This document shows positions 1 through 5,473 of a stretch of 11,111 bases of DNA, in pieces. Made by a program: the position numbers and the translations under genes. Source of the DNA: Brevibacterium picturae. GTDB taxonomy: Bacteria; Actinomycetota; Actinomycetes; Actinomycetales; Brevibacteriaceae. The stretch covers positions 1 to 11,111 of the forward strand of contig NZ_JAKDJU010000100.1 in assembly GCF_030453725.1 (NCBI RefSeq), in the 5' to 3' direction. Every line of letters starts with the position of its first letter. Within the stretch, counting starts at the first letter, position 1. The notes beneath the pieces are model-generated. The model worked only from the letters and a program-made list of their open reading frames with translations. It was not told the DNA's origin and made no database searches.

Positions 1-43
1 GATCGGCACCATTGGGATCGAGACGTGACAGAGATATGCTCAT
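1..43 (-). CDS. 5' end of an unidentified leftward gene (partial)
   Basis: On the minus strand an ATG at 43-41 opens a reading frame that runs to the left edge without a stop: MSISLSRLDPNGAD, 14 codons. The support is positional. A TAGCCT element lies 7 nt upstream, the same arrangement seen before four other genes in this window, and the neighbouring gene at 80 points the other way, as expected for a divergent pair. Fourteen residues are too few to name a family. The frame could still be chance, because a 14-codon open stretch is weak evidence alone. Confidence 0.4.
   Translation of the reverse strand, partial: MSISLSRLDPNGAD
12..40 (+). promoter_or_regulatory. candidate sigA promoter for the 75-codon gene
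   Basis: TTGGGA (12-17) and TATGCT (35-40) are separated by exactly 17 nt, each matching the consensus hexamers TTGACA and TATAAT at four of six positions. Transcription would begin near 47, leaving a leader of roughly 30-40 nt that contains the AGGGGAG ribosome site at 74-80. The promoter would lie inside the divergent gene that starts at 43. Confidence 0.45.
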
Positions 44-50
44 GGGCACC

Positions 51-56
51 AGGCTA
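51..56 (-). promoter_or_regulatory. -10 element of a leaderless promoter for the left-edge gene
   Basis: The minus strand reads TAGCCT, then 7 nt, then ATG at 43. TAnnnT is the conserved core of actinobacterial sigA -10 elements. The spacing would put the transcription start on or next to the A of the ATG, giving an mRNA without a 5' leader. No clear -35 is visible, and there is no Shine-Dalgarno sequence. Confidence 0.4.
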
Positions 57-79
57 ACCGGACGCAACGGAACAGGGGA

Positions 80-307
80 GTGGTGACGTTGGGCCTCGAA
101 GACGATCCGTTCGACTACCGCATCACGAAATCAGGAATGCTCATCATCCTTCGCGCTGGGCGAATCGTGATGGAACTCGGCGGCAGGACGGCAGCGGCAC
201 TGATTCCGAAGCTCGGACGCAGTGATGTTTCCGACCAGCAGCTGCTCGCACGCGCGACCGGCAACTATCGCCATGGCAACGAACGCCACGTCAACCGACC
301 GCACTGA
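80..307 (+). CDS. small conserved-looking hypothetical protein
   Basis: This is a soluble protein of 72-75 residues with no signal peptide or membrane segment. The N-terminal half (about residues 10-45) reads like a compact beta-strand domain: DPFDYRITKSG, then LIILRAGRIVMELGGRTA. The C-terminal part is charged and ends in NYRHGNERH. The layout resembles short proteins of unknown function that I recall from actinobacterial genomes, but I cannot give a family name. The start is uncertain. GTG at 80 overlaps the ribosome site AGGGGAG (74-80), so GTG at 83 or, better spaced (8 nt), TTG at 89 is more likely. It is followed after 36 nt by the thioesterase, which seems to have its own promoter, so I do not infer an operon. 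Confidence 0.7.
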   Translation: MVTLGLEDDPFDYRITKSGMLIILRAGRIVMELGGRTAAALIPKLGRSDVSDQQLLARATGNYRHGNERHVNRPH

Positions 308-330
308 CCGGACGATTGTTCAGAAGTTGG

Positions 331-336
331 TAATGT
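331..336 (+). promoter_or_regulatory. -10 element of a leaderless promoter for the thioesterase
   Basis: TAATGT is followed by 7 nt and the ATG at 344. There is no Shine-Dalgarno sequence in front of that ATG, and no good -35 is seen. This arrangement is the reason for choosing ATG 344 rather than the in-frame GTG at 335, which lies inside the -10 element itself. Confidence 0.55.
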
Positions 337-345
337 GAGTCACAT
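333..345 (+). promoter_or_regulatory. 13-bp perfect palindrome over the thioesterase -10/start, candidate operator
   Basis: The sequence ATGTGA-G-TCACAT is an inverted repeat with a single central base. It covers the last four bases of the -10 element and the first two of the start codon, a position where a bound protein would block RNA polymerase. Part of it (GAGTCACA, 337-344) recurs at 365-372, 28 nt downstream. Repressor identity is unknown, and no regulator gene is adjacent within the window. Confidence 0.4.
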
Positions 346-1177
346 GAGGCAAACCAATCTGAGCGAGTCACACCTGAGCGAGTTCGAGTCTGCCATTGCA
401 GTCGAGCGACAGTCCGAATCCACCTTCACCGCCGAGCTCGACGGGGACTGGAGCGTCGCCGGGGCCGTCAACGGCGGCTACCTCCTCAGCGTCATCGCAC
501 AGACCCTGCGCGGCAACAGCTCGAACGCTCCCGACCCAATGGTCCTGTCCACCTACTACCTGGGCCCCAGCCAGGGAGGCCGAGCCGACATCACTACGCG
601 TACGATCCGCGAAGGCCGGTCCAGTGCCACATTCGCCGTCGACCTGACTCAGGACGAGGAACCGAAGATCACCGCACTGGCGACGATGGGCAACCTCGCT
701 GCCCTGCCCGACGACGTAGCGACCACGGCCACCCCACCGGAACTGCCGGAACCGGATCAGTGCATCAACGTCGCCGAGGGGCCCGGCGACTTCCTGAAGT
801 CCGCTCCCTTGGTCAAGCGCTACGACATGAGGCTCGATCCCGAGACCGCTGGCTTCGCGGCCGGCCGACCCAGCGGTCGCGGTCTGCTGCAAGGCTGGAT
901 CCGCCTGGCCGATGGCACCGAGCCGGACGCGTTGTCGCTGCTGGCATTTCTCGATGCTTTCCCTCCGGTGATGTTCGATCTGGGCCGCTTCAACTGGGCC
1001 CCGACCATGGAGCTGACCGCTCATCTGCGCGCCGTACCGGCACCGGGCTGGATCAGGGCGAAGCTGTCCACGCGCAATATCGCCGGGGGCATGTTCGAAG
1101 AGGACTGCGAACTCTGGGACTCTGCGGGCCGGTTGGTCGCCCAGTCCCGGCAGCTGGCTCGGCAGCCGCGAGGGTGA
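344..1177 (+). CDS. acyl-CoA thioesterase family protein, double hotdog (TesB-like)
   Basis: A 277-residue cytoplasmic protein matching the length and layout of the TesB-like/4HBT_3 thioesterases, which hydrolyse acyl-CoA to free acid and CoA using two fused hotdog domains. First hotdog: the central helix is near residues 38-55 (GAVNGGYLLSVIAQTL), followed by strands STYYLGPSQGG and RSSATFAVDL (to about 115). A variable linker spans about 120-175. Second hotdog: the helix is near 195-212 (DALSLLAFLDAFPPV), then TMELTAHLRAVPAPGWIRAK and FEEDCELWDSAGRLVAQSRQ (to about 270). The natural acyl chain cannot be read from sequence. ATG 344 is preferred over GTG 335 because of the -10 position. The early direct repeat LSES/LSEF comes from a 10-bp duplicated stretch (360-369 and 375-384). 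It stands alone: the next gene has a ribosome site and a 93-nt gap. Confidence 0.8.
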   Translation: MRQTNLSESHLSEFESAIAVERQSESTFTAELDGDWSVAGAVNGGYLLSVIAQTLRGNSSNAPDPMVLSTYYLGPSQGGRADITTRTIREGRSSATFAVDLTQDEEPKITALATMGNLAALPDDVATTATPPELPEPDQCINVAEGPGDFLKSAPLVKRYDMRLDPETAGFAAGRPSGRGLLQGWIRLADGTEPDALSLLAFLDAFPPVMFDLGRFNWAPTMELTAHLRAVPAPGWIRAKLSTRNIAGGMFEEDCELWDSAGRLVAQSRQLARQPRG

Positions 1178-1224
1178 AAGCGGTGATATGACAAGAAAAA
1201 CACTGTGGTGTCAGGGCCTGCGTC

Positions 1225-1230
1225 TAGAGT
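1225..1230 (+). promoter_or_regulatory. possible -10 element for the VOC-DinB unit
   Basis: TAGAGT has the TAnnnT form and would start transcription near 1237, giving a leader of about 34 nt that contains the ribosome site GAAAGGA. No recognisable -35 is found 16-18 nt upstream, so this is only a candidate. Confidence 0.3.
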
Positions 1231-1270
1231 GTGAGGTCAAGAGCAGAAATTGACGAAAGGACCATCAGCC

Positions 1271-1657
1271 ATGGCGTCCCTGTCCTCGCTGAGCATCACC
1301 TTCGACTGCAAAGACGTCGAAACCCAATCGATCTTCTGGTCCGAACTCCTCGGCGTCGACCTCGACGAGGGTGCGAACGAATTCGTCGCCAGCATCGGCG
1401 GTGTCCACAACGCCGAATCGACGACTCCGGGCATGCTTTTCCTGCAGGTTGAGGAGCGCGTCGAGGGCAAGAACCCACTGCACATCGATCTCGACGACCC
1501 GAACTATCCCGCCGATGTTGAGCGAGCTGTGTCATTGGGAGCCGAGAAGGTCGCCTCATTCGCTGAATACGGCATCGAATGGACCACGCTCAAGGACCCC
1601 GAAGGCAATGTCTTCGACATCGGTCGGAAGACACCGACCGACGAAAGCGAGCTCTGA
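1271..1657 (+). CDS. VOC family (glyoxalase/bleomycin-resistance-like) protein
   Basis: A 128-residue soluble protein with the beta-alpha-beta-beta-beta pattern of a single vicinal-oxygen-chelate chain, two modules per chain. First module about residues 5-62 (SLSITFDCKDVETQSIFWSE ... GMLFLQVEE); second module about 68-118, with PLHIDLDD and the family ending LKDPEGNVFDIGR (107-119). His71 in HIDL is a likely metal ligand. The usual Glu near the end (xxFEL) is Asp116 here, and the first module lacks the common opening His, so glyoxalase I activity should not be assumed. The closest resemblance is to the Glyoxalase_6-type proteins common in actinobacteria. ATG 1271 is chosen because GAAAGGA (1255-1261) sits 9 nt upstream; the frame is open further to 1250 but without support. 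It is followed after 2 nt by the DinB gene, so the two are almost certainly cotranscribed. Confidence 0.8.
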   Translation: MASLSSLSITFDCKDVETQSIFWSELLGVDLDEGANEFVASIGGVHNAESTTPGMLFLQVEERVEGKNPLHIDLDDPNYPADVERAVSLGAEKVASFAEYGIEWTTLKDPEGNVFDIGRKTPTDESEL

Positions 1658-1659
1658 TT

Positions 1660-2178
1660 ATGAGCTGCCCGCCAGCCGAACCGGCCGAAGCCCCGAACGA
1701 GCGACGAGGACTGGAGGAGTTCCTCGACTTTTATCGTGCGGTCCTGCGCAGGAAGCTTGAGGGACTGGACTCAGGCGCACTCAATAGGACCGTTGCCGCA
1801 TCCAACCTCACCCTGGGCGGGATCATCAAACACCTGAGCCTGGTCGAAGCGCAATGGTTCGTCGAAGACATACTGGGCGAGGAACTTGCTGAGCCGTGGG
1901 CGAGTATCGACTGGAAAACTGATCCTGATTGGGATTTCGACAGCGCAGCCGATGACACTCCTGACTACCTGTTGGCCCTCCACTCCAAGGCATGTGACCA
2001 GTCGCGAGAGATCCTCGCCGGAATCAACGACTTGAACACCCTTGTCGCACGTGAGCCGTCCTCGGGGGAGCGGTTCAACGTCCGGTGGGTGCTCATCCAC
2101 ATGATCGAAGAATATGCCCGACACGCGGGCCACGCCGACCTCATCCGCGAGAGCATCGACGGGTCCGTCGGCGACTGA
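1660..2178 (+). CDS. DinB family protein, DUF664 type (mycothiol transferase superfamily)
   Basis: A 172-residue protein with the four-helix-bundle pattern of the DinB/YfiT superfamily. Helix 1 is about 18-35, and the helix carrying the first ligand about 50-72 (GGIIKHLSLVEAQWF). The last part, about 141-168 (VRWVLIHMIEEYARHAGHAD), is the DUF664 signature. By comparison with mycothiol-dependent maleylpyruvate isomerase, the metal site would be His58, Glu151 and His155; all are present. Known members attach thiols such as mycothiol or bacillithiol to substrates or isomerise them, but many are untested, so the substrate here is open. The frame is open back to 1579 inside the VOC gene, but ATG 1660, 2 nt after the VOC stop and preceded by GAAAGCGAG, is the sensible start. 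The tight coupling suggests one detoxification-type unit. Confidence 0.82.
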   Translation: MSCPPAEPAEAPNERRGLEEFLDFYRAVLRRKLEGLDSGALNRTVAASNLTLGGIIKHLSLVEAQWFVEDILGEELAEPWASIDWKTDPDWDFDSAADDTPDYLLALHSKACDQSREILAGINDLNTLVAREPSSGERFNVRWVLIHMIEEYARHAGHADLIRESIDGSVGD

Positions 2179-2235
2179 GGCCATGGTTGCACTGGACACG
2201 CCAGCGGCATGCATAAATCGTTCGGGTCCGTCGCC

Positions 2236-2241
2236 TAGGCT
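2236..2241 (+). promoter_or_regulatory. -10 element of a (near-)leaderless promoter for the DUF368 gene
   Basis: TAGGCT is followed by 9 nt and ATG 2251, and no Shine-Dalgarno sequence precedes that ATG. The spacing is slightly longer than at the other leaderless candidates, so a 0-3 nt leader is possible. The element overlaps an 8-bp palindrome (GCCTAGGC, 2233-2240). An alternative AT-rich box (CATAAA, 2212-2217) lies upstream. Confidence 0.45.
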
Positions 2242-2250
2242 TGAACCATC

Positions 2251-3240
2251 ATGTCGAAGAGCACAGCTGAGCCACCAGAGACCCAGTCCCCAGCCAGATC
2301 CAAGGCCCTGATTCCGCTCGATGTGCTGCGCGGATTCCTTATCGGCAGCGCCGAGCTTGTTCCCGGCGTCTCCGGGGGAACGATTGCACTGGTGACCGGA
2401 ATCTACGATGAGCTTATCGACTCCGCCGCTCACGTCGTCGGAGCAGCCAAAACGCTGATCACTGGACCGAACCGGTGGCAGGGTGCTCGGGCCGAGTTTC
2501 GTCGCACCGACTGGTTCCTCGTCATTCCCGCACTCATCGGGATGGCGGTAGCTGTGCTCACCATCGCCGGGGTCATGGAGTCGTTTGTCTCCGGCAACCC
2601 CGAACTCTCTCGCGGACTGTTCTTCGGCCTCGTGGCGGCGAGCATCGCCGTGCCCCTGCAGATGCTCCCACGGCGGACGTCGCGCCAGCCTGTGATCGGT
2701 GGTGTGCTCGCCTTCGTCATACCTGCTGTGTTGGCGTTCTGGGCGACAGGATTGGCAGGGGGAGCCAACATTGAGAATCCGCCGCTCATCGCGGTCTTCT
2801 TTGCCGCGTCTGTCGCGATCTGTGCCCTTGTTGTGCCGGGAGTCTCCGGATCCTTCCTTCTCCTCGCCGTGGGCCTGTACTCAACGACTCTCGGTGCCGT
2901 CAGCGACCGTGACTTCGTCTATCTCGGAGTCTTCGGACTCGGTGCCGTGCTCGGTCTGGCCGTGTTCGTCAATATCCTCCGTCACCTCCTGCACAATCAT
3001 CGCTGGTGGACTCTGCTGGTAATGGCAGGACTCATGCTGGGATCCCTGCGTGCGTTATGGCCATGGCAGTCATCGGAGCAGGGGCATAGCGAAGGCGCAG
3101 GCAGTCTGGTCGGCCCCTACGATCCCACGATGGGCCCGATCCTCCTCGCTCTGCTCGGTGCGGCCGTCGTCGTCATCCTCATCGTCGTCGAGTCGAAATT
3201 CTCGGCAAAGACGCCGAACGTCCAACCCGACGAACAGTAG
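2251..3240 (+). CDS. DUF368 family membrane protein, probable polyprenyl-phosphate translocase
   Basis: A 329-residue polytopic inner-membrane protein with about eight hydrophobic segments (roughly 30-50, 88-112, 122-138, 148-168, 178-214, 222-242, 252-268, 295-313). Two related re-entrant-type motifs identify the family: ELVPGVSGGTIALVTGIYD at 35-53 and VVPGVSGSFLLLAVGLY at 194-210. They appear as an internal duplication in equivalent positions. Some DUF368 proteins (called PopT) have been shown to return undecaprenyl phosphate, the lipid carrier of cell-wall and surface-glycan synthesis, across the membrane, as DedA-family UptA does. Assigning that function here is by family only. The acidic/polar C-terminus (about 315-329) is cytoplasmic or disordered. 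It is apparently monocistronic, with a separate leaderless-type promoter, and the following gene is dead. Confidence 0.85.
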   Translation: MSKSTAEPPETQSPARSKALIPLDVLRGFLIGSAELVPGVSGGTIALVTGIYDELIDSAAHVVGAAKTLITGPNRWQGARAEFRRTDWFLVIPALIGMAVAVLTIAGVMESFVSGNPELSRGLFFGLVAASIAVPLQMLPRRTSRQPVIGGVLAFVIPAVLAFWATGLAGGANIENPPLIAVFFAASVAICALVVPGVSGSFLLLAVGLYSTTLGAVSDRDFVYLGVFGLGAVLGLAVFVNILRHLLHNHRWWTLLVMAGLMLGSLRALWPWQSSEQGHSEGAGSLVGPYDPTMGPILLALLGAAVVVILIVVESKFSAKTPNVQPDEQ

Positions 3241-3274
3241 CGACAACAGAGTTTGTACATATTTTGCTCAGGAT

Positions 3275-3324
3275 TGAATCAGATTCGGGCCGTTTCCGAT
3301 GAGAGTGAGGGATCTGAATCACAT
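3275..3324 (+). repeat. two TGAATCA(G/C)AT copies 40 bp apart upstream of the nucleotidase remnant
   Basis: TGAATCAGAT (3275-3284) and TGAATCACAT (3315-3324) differ at one base and are spaced by 40 bp, close to four helical turns. The first lies within the perfect 11-bp palindrome GAATC-A-GATTC (3276-3286). They lie between the DUF368 stop and the pseudogene start. They could be old operator sites of the decayed gene, but chance cannot be excluded for 10-mers. Confidence 0.3.
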
Positions 3325-3340
3325 CGATCTCTGGAGACTG

Positions 3341-4855
3341 ATGCGCTTGCGAACCCTGGCCTCGTCCACATTGGCACTGACACTCATCGTTGCGGGGCCA
3401 GCGGCCGCCTCGGCGACGGGACTGGGCAGCGGGCCTCCGGACAGGGGATAGGCGGCGGAGGCGACCGGAGAGCTCACGCTCTTGGCGACGACCGACGTCC
3501 ACGGACACGTCCTCAATTGGGACTACTTCGCCAATGCCCCGTTACCCGGACGGGGAGGAGCTGGACATGTCACGTGCATCGACCCTGATACTCGGTGCTC
3601 CTGGTCGACAATGATGACACGATCCAGGGCACCCCGCTGACCTACTACTATGCACAACAGGAACGCATCACCGAGACCGGTGAGACGCACCCCATGGCCC
3701 AGACCTACAACCACGTCGGCTACGACGCGTAGGTCGTCGGCAACCACGAATTCAACTACGGCCTCGACCTGCTCGCCAAGTACAAGGAGCAGGTCGACTT
3801 CCCGGCCCTGGGCGCCAACGTCATCAATGACGATGACGGGCAGACACATCTCGATCCCTACACACTCGTGAGCAAAGCCGTCTCCGGTCACGAGATCACT
3901 ATCGGCGTGCTCGGCGTGACGACCCCCGGCAGTCGGATCTGCGACAAGAACAACCTCTCCGGCAACGTCCACTTCGACGACCCCGTGGAGACCGCGAAGA
4001 AATACGTCCCGGAGATGAAGGACGCCGGCGTAGACATTGTCGTCGTGCTCTCACACTCCGGCAAAGACCCCGACGGCCAGGTCTGGGGCCCCTCGAAGCT
4101 GTAGGAGAAAGTCAGCACCTCAGTTGCCAAGGTTCCCGGCGTCGACGTCCTCGTTGCCGGCCACACCCACCAGAACGAACTCAGCCAGGTCGTGTCTCGC
4201 GAAGTCGGCACGAAGGCCCTCATCACGCAGCCCAACTACTGGGCACGGTTTGTCTCAGAGGTCGATCTGCGCACCAGAAGACGATTGACTATGCCAATGC
4301 GAAGATCGGCTCCATGACCGAGACGATGAGCGCTTCGTCCTCGTACTACGAGGACACCGCGATCCTCGACTTCATCTCACAGGTGCAGTCGGAGACGGCG
4401 ACTGCCCGGTCGGCGATCTGAAAGAGGTCTACAACAAACAGGTCGAGGTCCGTCAGACACTCATCGACTGGGTGAAGGACAACGAGGTTGTCGACCCCAC
4501 GGACTTCTACGACGAGAACTGGCTGGTCGTCACAACTACCCAGGGCCCAGGCGACGATGGCACAGCAGACTCCGACGCCCAAGCCGAGGCGGATGCTCAG
4601 GCACAAGCCGAAGCCGACGGGACTGCAGACGGCGGCAGCGCCGACGGAGGAGCCACCTCGGCGGACGCATCGGATTCATCTGAGGGGACGGAAACGGCCA
4701 ACGGATCTGACTCAGCCAACGGCCGCGGTGACGCGAACGCCGGCGGCGACTTGCCACGCACCGGCGCGGACCTCGTCACGACGATCGGCATCGCGGCAGC
4801 GATCATCGCACTGGGTGCAGGACTGGTCTGGTCTGCTCGCCGTCGTCGGATCTGA
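3341..4855 (+). pseudogene. decayed secreted LPXTG-anchored 5'-nucleotidase / 2',3'-cyclic phosphodiesterase
   Basis: Intact relatives are large cell-wall enzymes that dephosphorylate extracellular nucleotides. Here the pieces lie in order but in several frames. The signal peptide starts at ATG 3341 (GGAG at 3333-3336 upstream; ATG 3299 is in the same frame). Metallophosphatase motifs TTDVHGH (3483-3505), VDNDD (normally VDNGD), GNHEFNYG, SHSG and GHTH follow. Then a fragment around 4272-4418, and finally RQTLIDWV, a long Ala/Asp/Glu-rich spacer and LPRTG (4751-4765) with a membrane segment and RRRR tail. Damage: in-frame TAG at 3449, 3730 and 4102; a one-base gain near 3542; missing segments near 3595 and near 4270; and at about 4403-4415 a junction that removes most of the 5'-nucleotidase C-terminal domain. 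No reading of frames gives a full enzyme. The tail from 4472 is open, but without a signal peptide it could not be exported or anchored. Confidence 0.9.
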
Positions 4856-4885
4856 ACGACCGGTTTTCGTGTCCGTCATCTCACG

Positions 4886-4891
4886 TAGGGT
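4886..4891 (+). promoter_or_regulatory. possible -10 element for tpx
   Basis: TAGGGT (TAnnnT form) lies 43 nt before the tpx ATG. A poor -35 (TTTTCG, 4864-4869) lies 16 nt upstream. Transcription would start near 4898, giving a leader of about 36 nt. This makes tpx independent of the pseudogene. Confidence 0.35.
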
Positions 4892-4934
4892 GGGGACTGA
4901 TAGCAATGATCACGGAAGAAAGTGAGAGTGAAAC

Positions 4935-5435
4935 ATGGCGCATACAGCATTCCAGGGCACACCGGTCAAGACCGTAGGCGAACTCCCGGAGAAGGGTGTA
5001 CAGGCTCCCGCGTTCAACCTCGTGGGCACCGACCTCGGTGAAGTGAACTCCGCGGATACCTCGGGCAAGCGGGTTGTGCTCAACATCTTCCCGAGCGTGG
5101 ACACGGGTGTCTGCGCCGCCTCGGTGCGCAAGTTCAACGAACTCGCCGCGAGCCTGGAGAACACCACGGTCCTGTGCGTGTCCAACGATCTGCCCTTCGC
5201 ACAGGACCGCTTCTGCGGCGCCGAGGGCATCGAGAACGTCGTCGCCGCCTCAGGCTTCCGCAGCGCATTCGGCAAGGAATTCGGGGTCACCATGGTCGAT
5301 GGACCCCTGGCCGGACTGCTGGCCCGCTCCGTCGTCGTCCTCGACGAAAAGGGCACCGTCATCCACAAGCAGCTCGTCGACGAGATCGGCACCGAACCGG
5401 ACTACGACTCGGCAGTCGCCGCACTCGGCGCCTGA
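4935..5435 (+). CDS. tpx: thiol peroxidase, atypical 2-Cys peroxiredoxin
   Basis: A 166-residue cytoplasmic peroxiredoxin of the Tpx subfamily, which reduces hydrogen peroxide and preferably organic hydroperoxides using thioredoxin as electron donor. The thioredoxin fold is complete. The peroxidatic cysteine is Cys60 within NIFPSVDTGVCAASVRKFN, and the resolving cysteine is Cys94 in RFCGAEG; the same pair in E. coli Tpx is Cys61/Cys95. An extra Cys81 sits in the following strand (VLCVSNDLPFAQ). Length and both ends agree with the family. ATG 4935 has a weak GAGAG ribosome site 6 nt upstream. It probably has its own promoter and ends at a hairpin shared with the convergent PIG-L gene. Confidence 0.96.
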   Translation: MAHTAFQGTPVKTVGELPEKGVQAPAFNLVGTDLGEVNSADTSGKRVVLNIFPSVDTGVCAASVRKFNELAASLENTTVLCVSNDLPFAQDRFCGAEGIENVVAASGFRSAFGKEFGVTMVDGPLAGLLARSVVVLDEKGTVIHKQLVDEIGTEPDYDSAVAALGA

Positions 5436-5446
5436 AGTCGTCTCAT

Positions 5447-5470
5447 CCGGTCACCGATTCGGTGAGCCGG
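5447..5470 (+). terminator. hairpin between convergent tpx and PIG-L genes
   Basis: The left arm CCGGTCACCG (5447-5456) pairs with the right arm CGGTGAGCCGG (5460-5470) across a 3-nt ATT loop, with one bulged base, giving a 10-bp GC-rich stem. It fills the 38-nt gap between the two stop codons, so it could end transcription from both sides. Neither side has a clear run of T, so it is either a U-tract-less actinobacterial terminator or only an mRNA-stabilising hairpin. Confidence 0.55.
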
Positions 5471-5473
5471 GTG

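Noticed and set aside
368..1024. 218-codon minus-strand frame opposite the thioesterase
   Set aside because: The plus-strand frame has both hotdog domains; the minus-strand product is low-complexity without motifs.
1188..1212. Terminator after the thioesterase (TGACA ... TGTCA)
   Set aside because: The stem is only 5 bp with a 14-nt loop and no T-run; too weak to call.
3868..4104. Separate 78-codon gene
   Set aside because: It is an internal piece of the metallophosphatase domain between two in-frame TAG codons, not a gene with its own start signals.
3449..4104. Programmed amber readthrough or recoding (for example pyrrolysine)
   Set aside because: Frame changes and large deletions elsewhere in the same gene mean that suppressing TAG would still not give a working enzyme; ordinary decay explains everything.
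4472..4855. Independent small LPXTG surface protein
   Set aside because: The frame is open and ends in a good sorting signal, but there is no signal peptide, and the residues RQTLIDWV at its start are the end of the nucleotidase C-terminal domain. It is the tail of the pseudogene.
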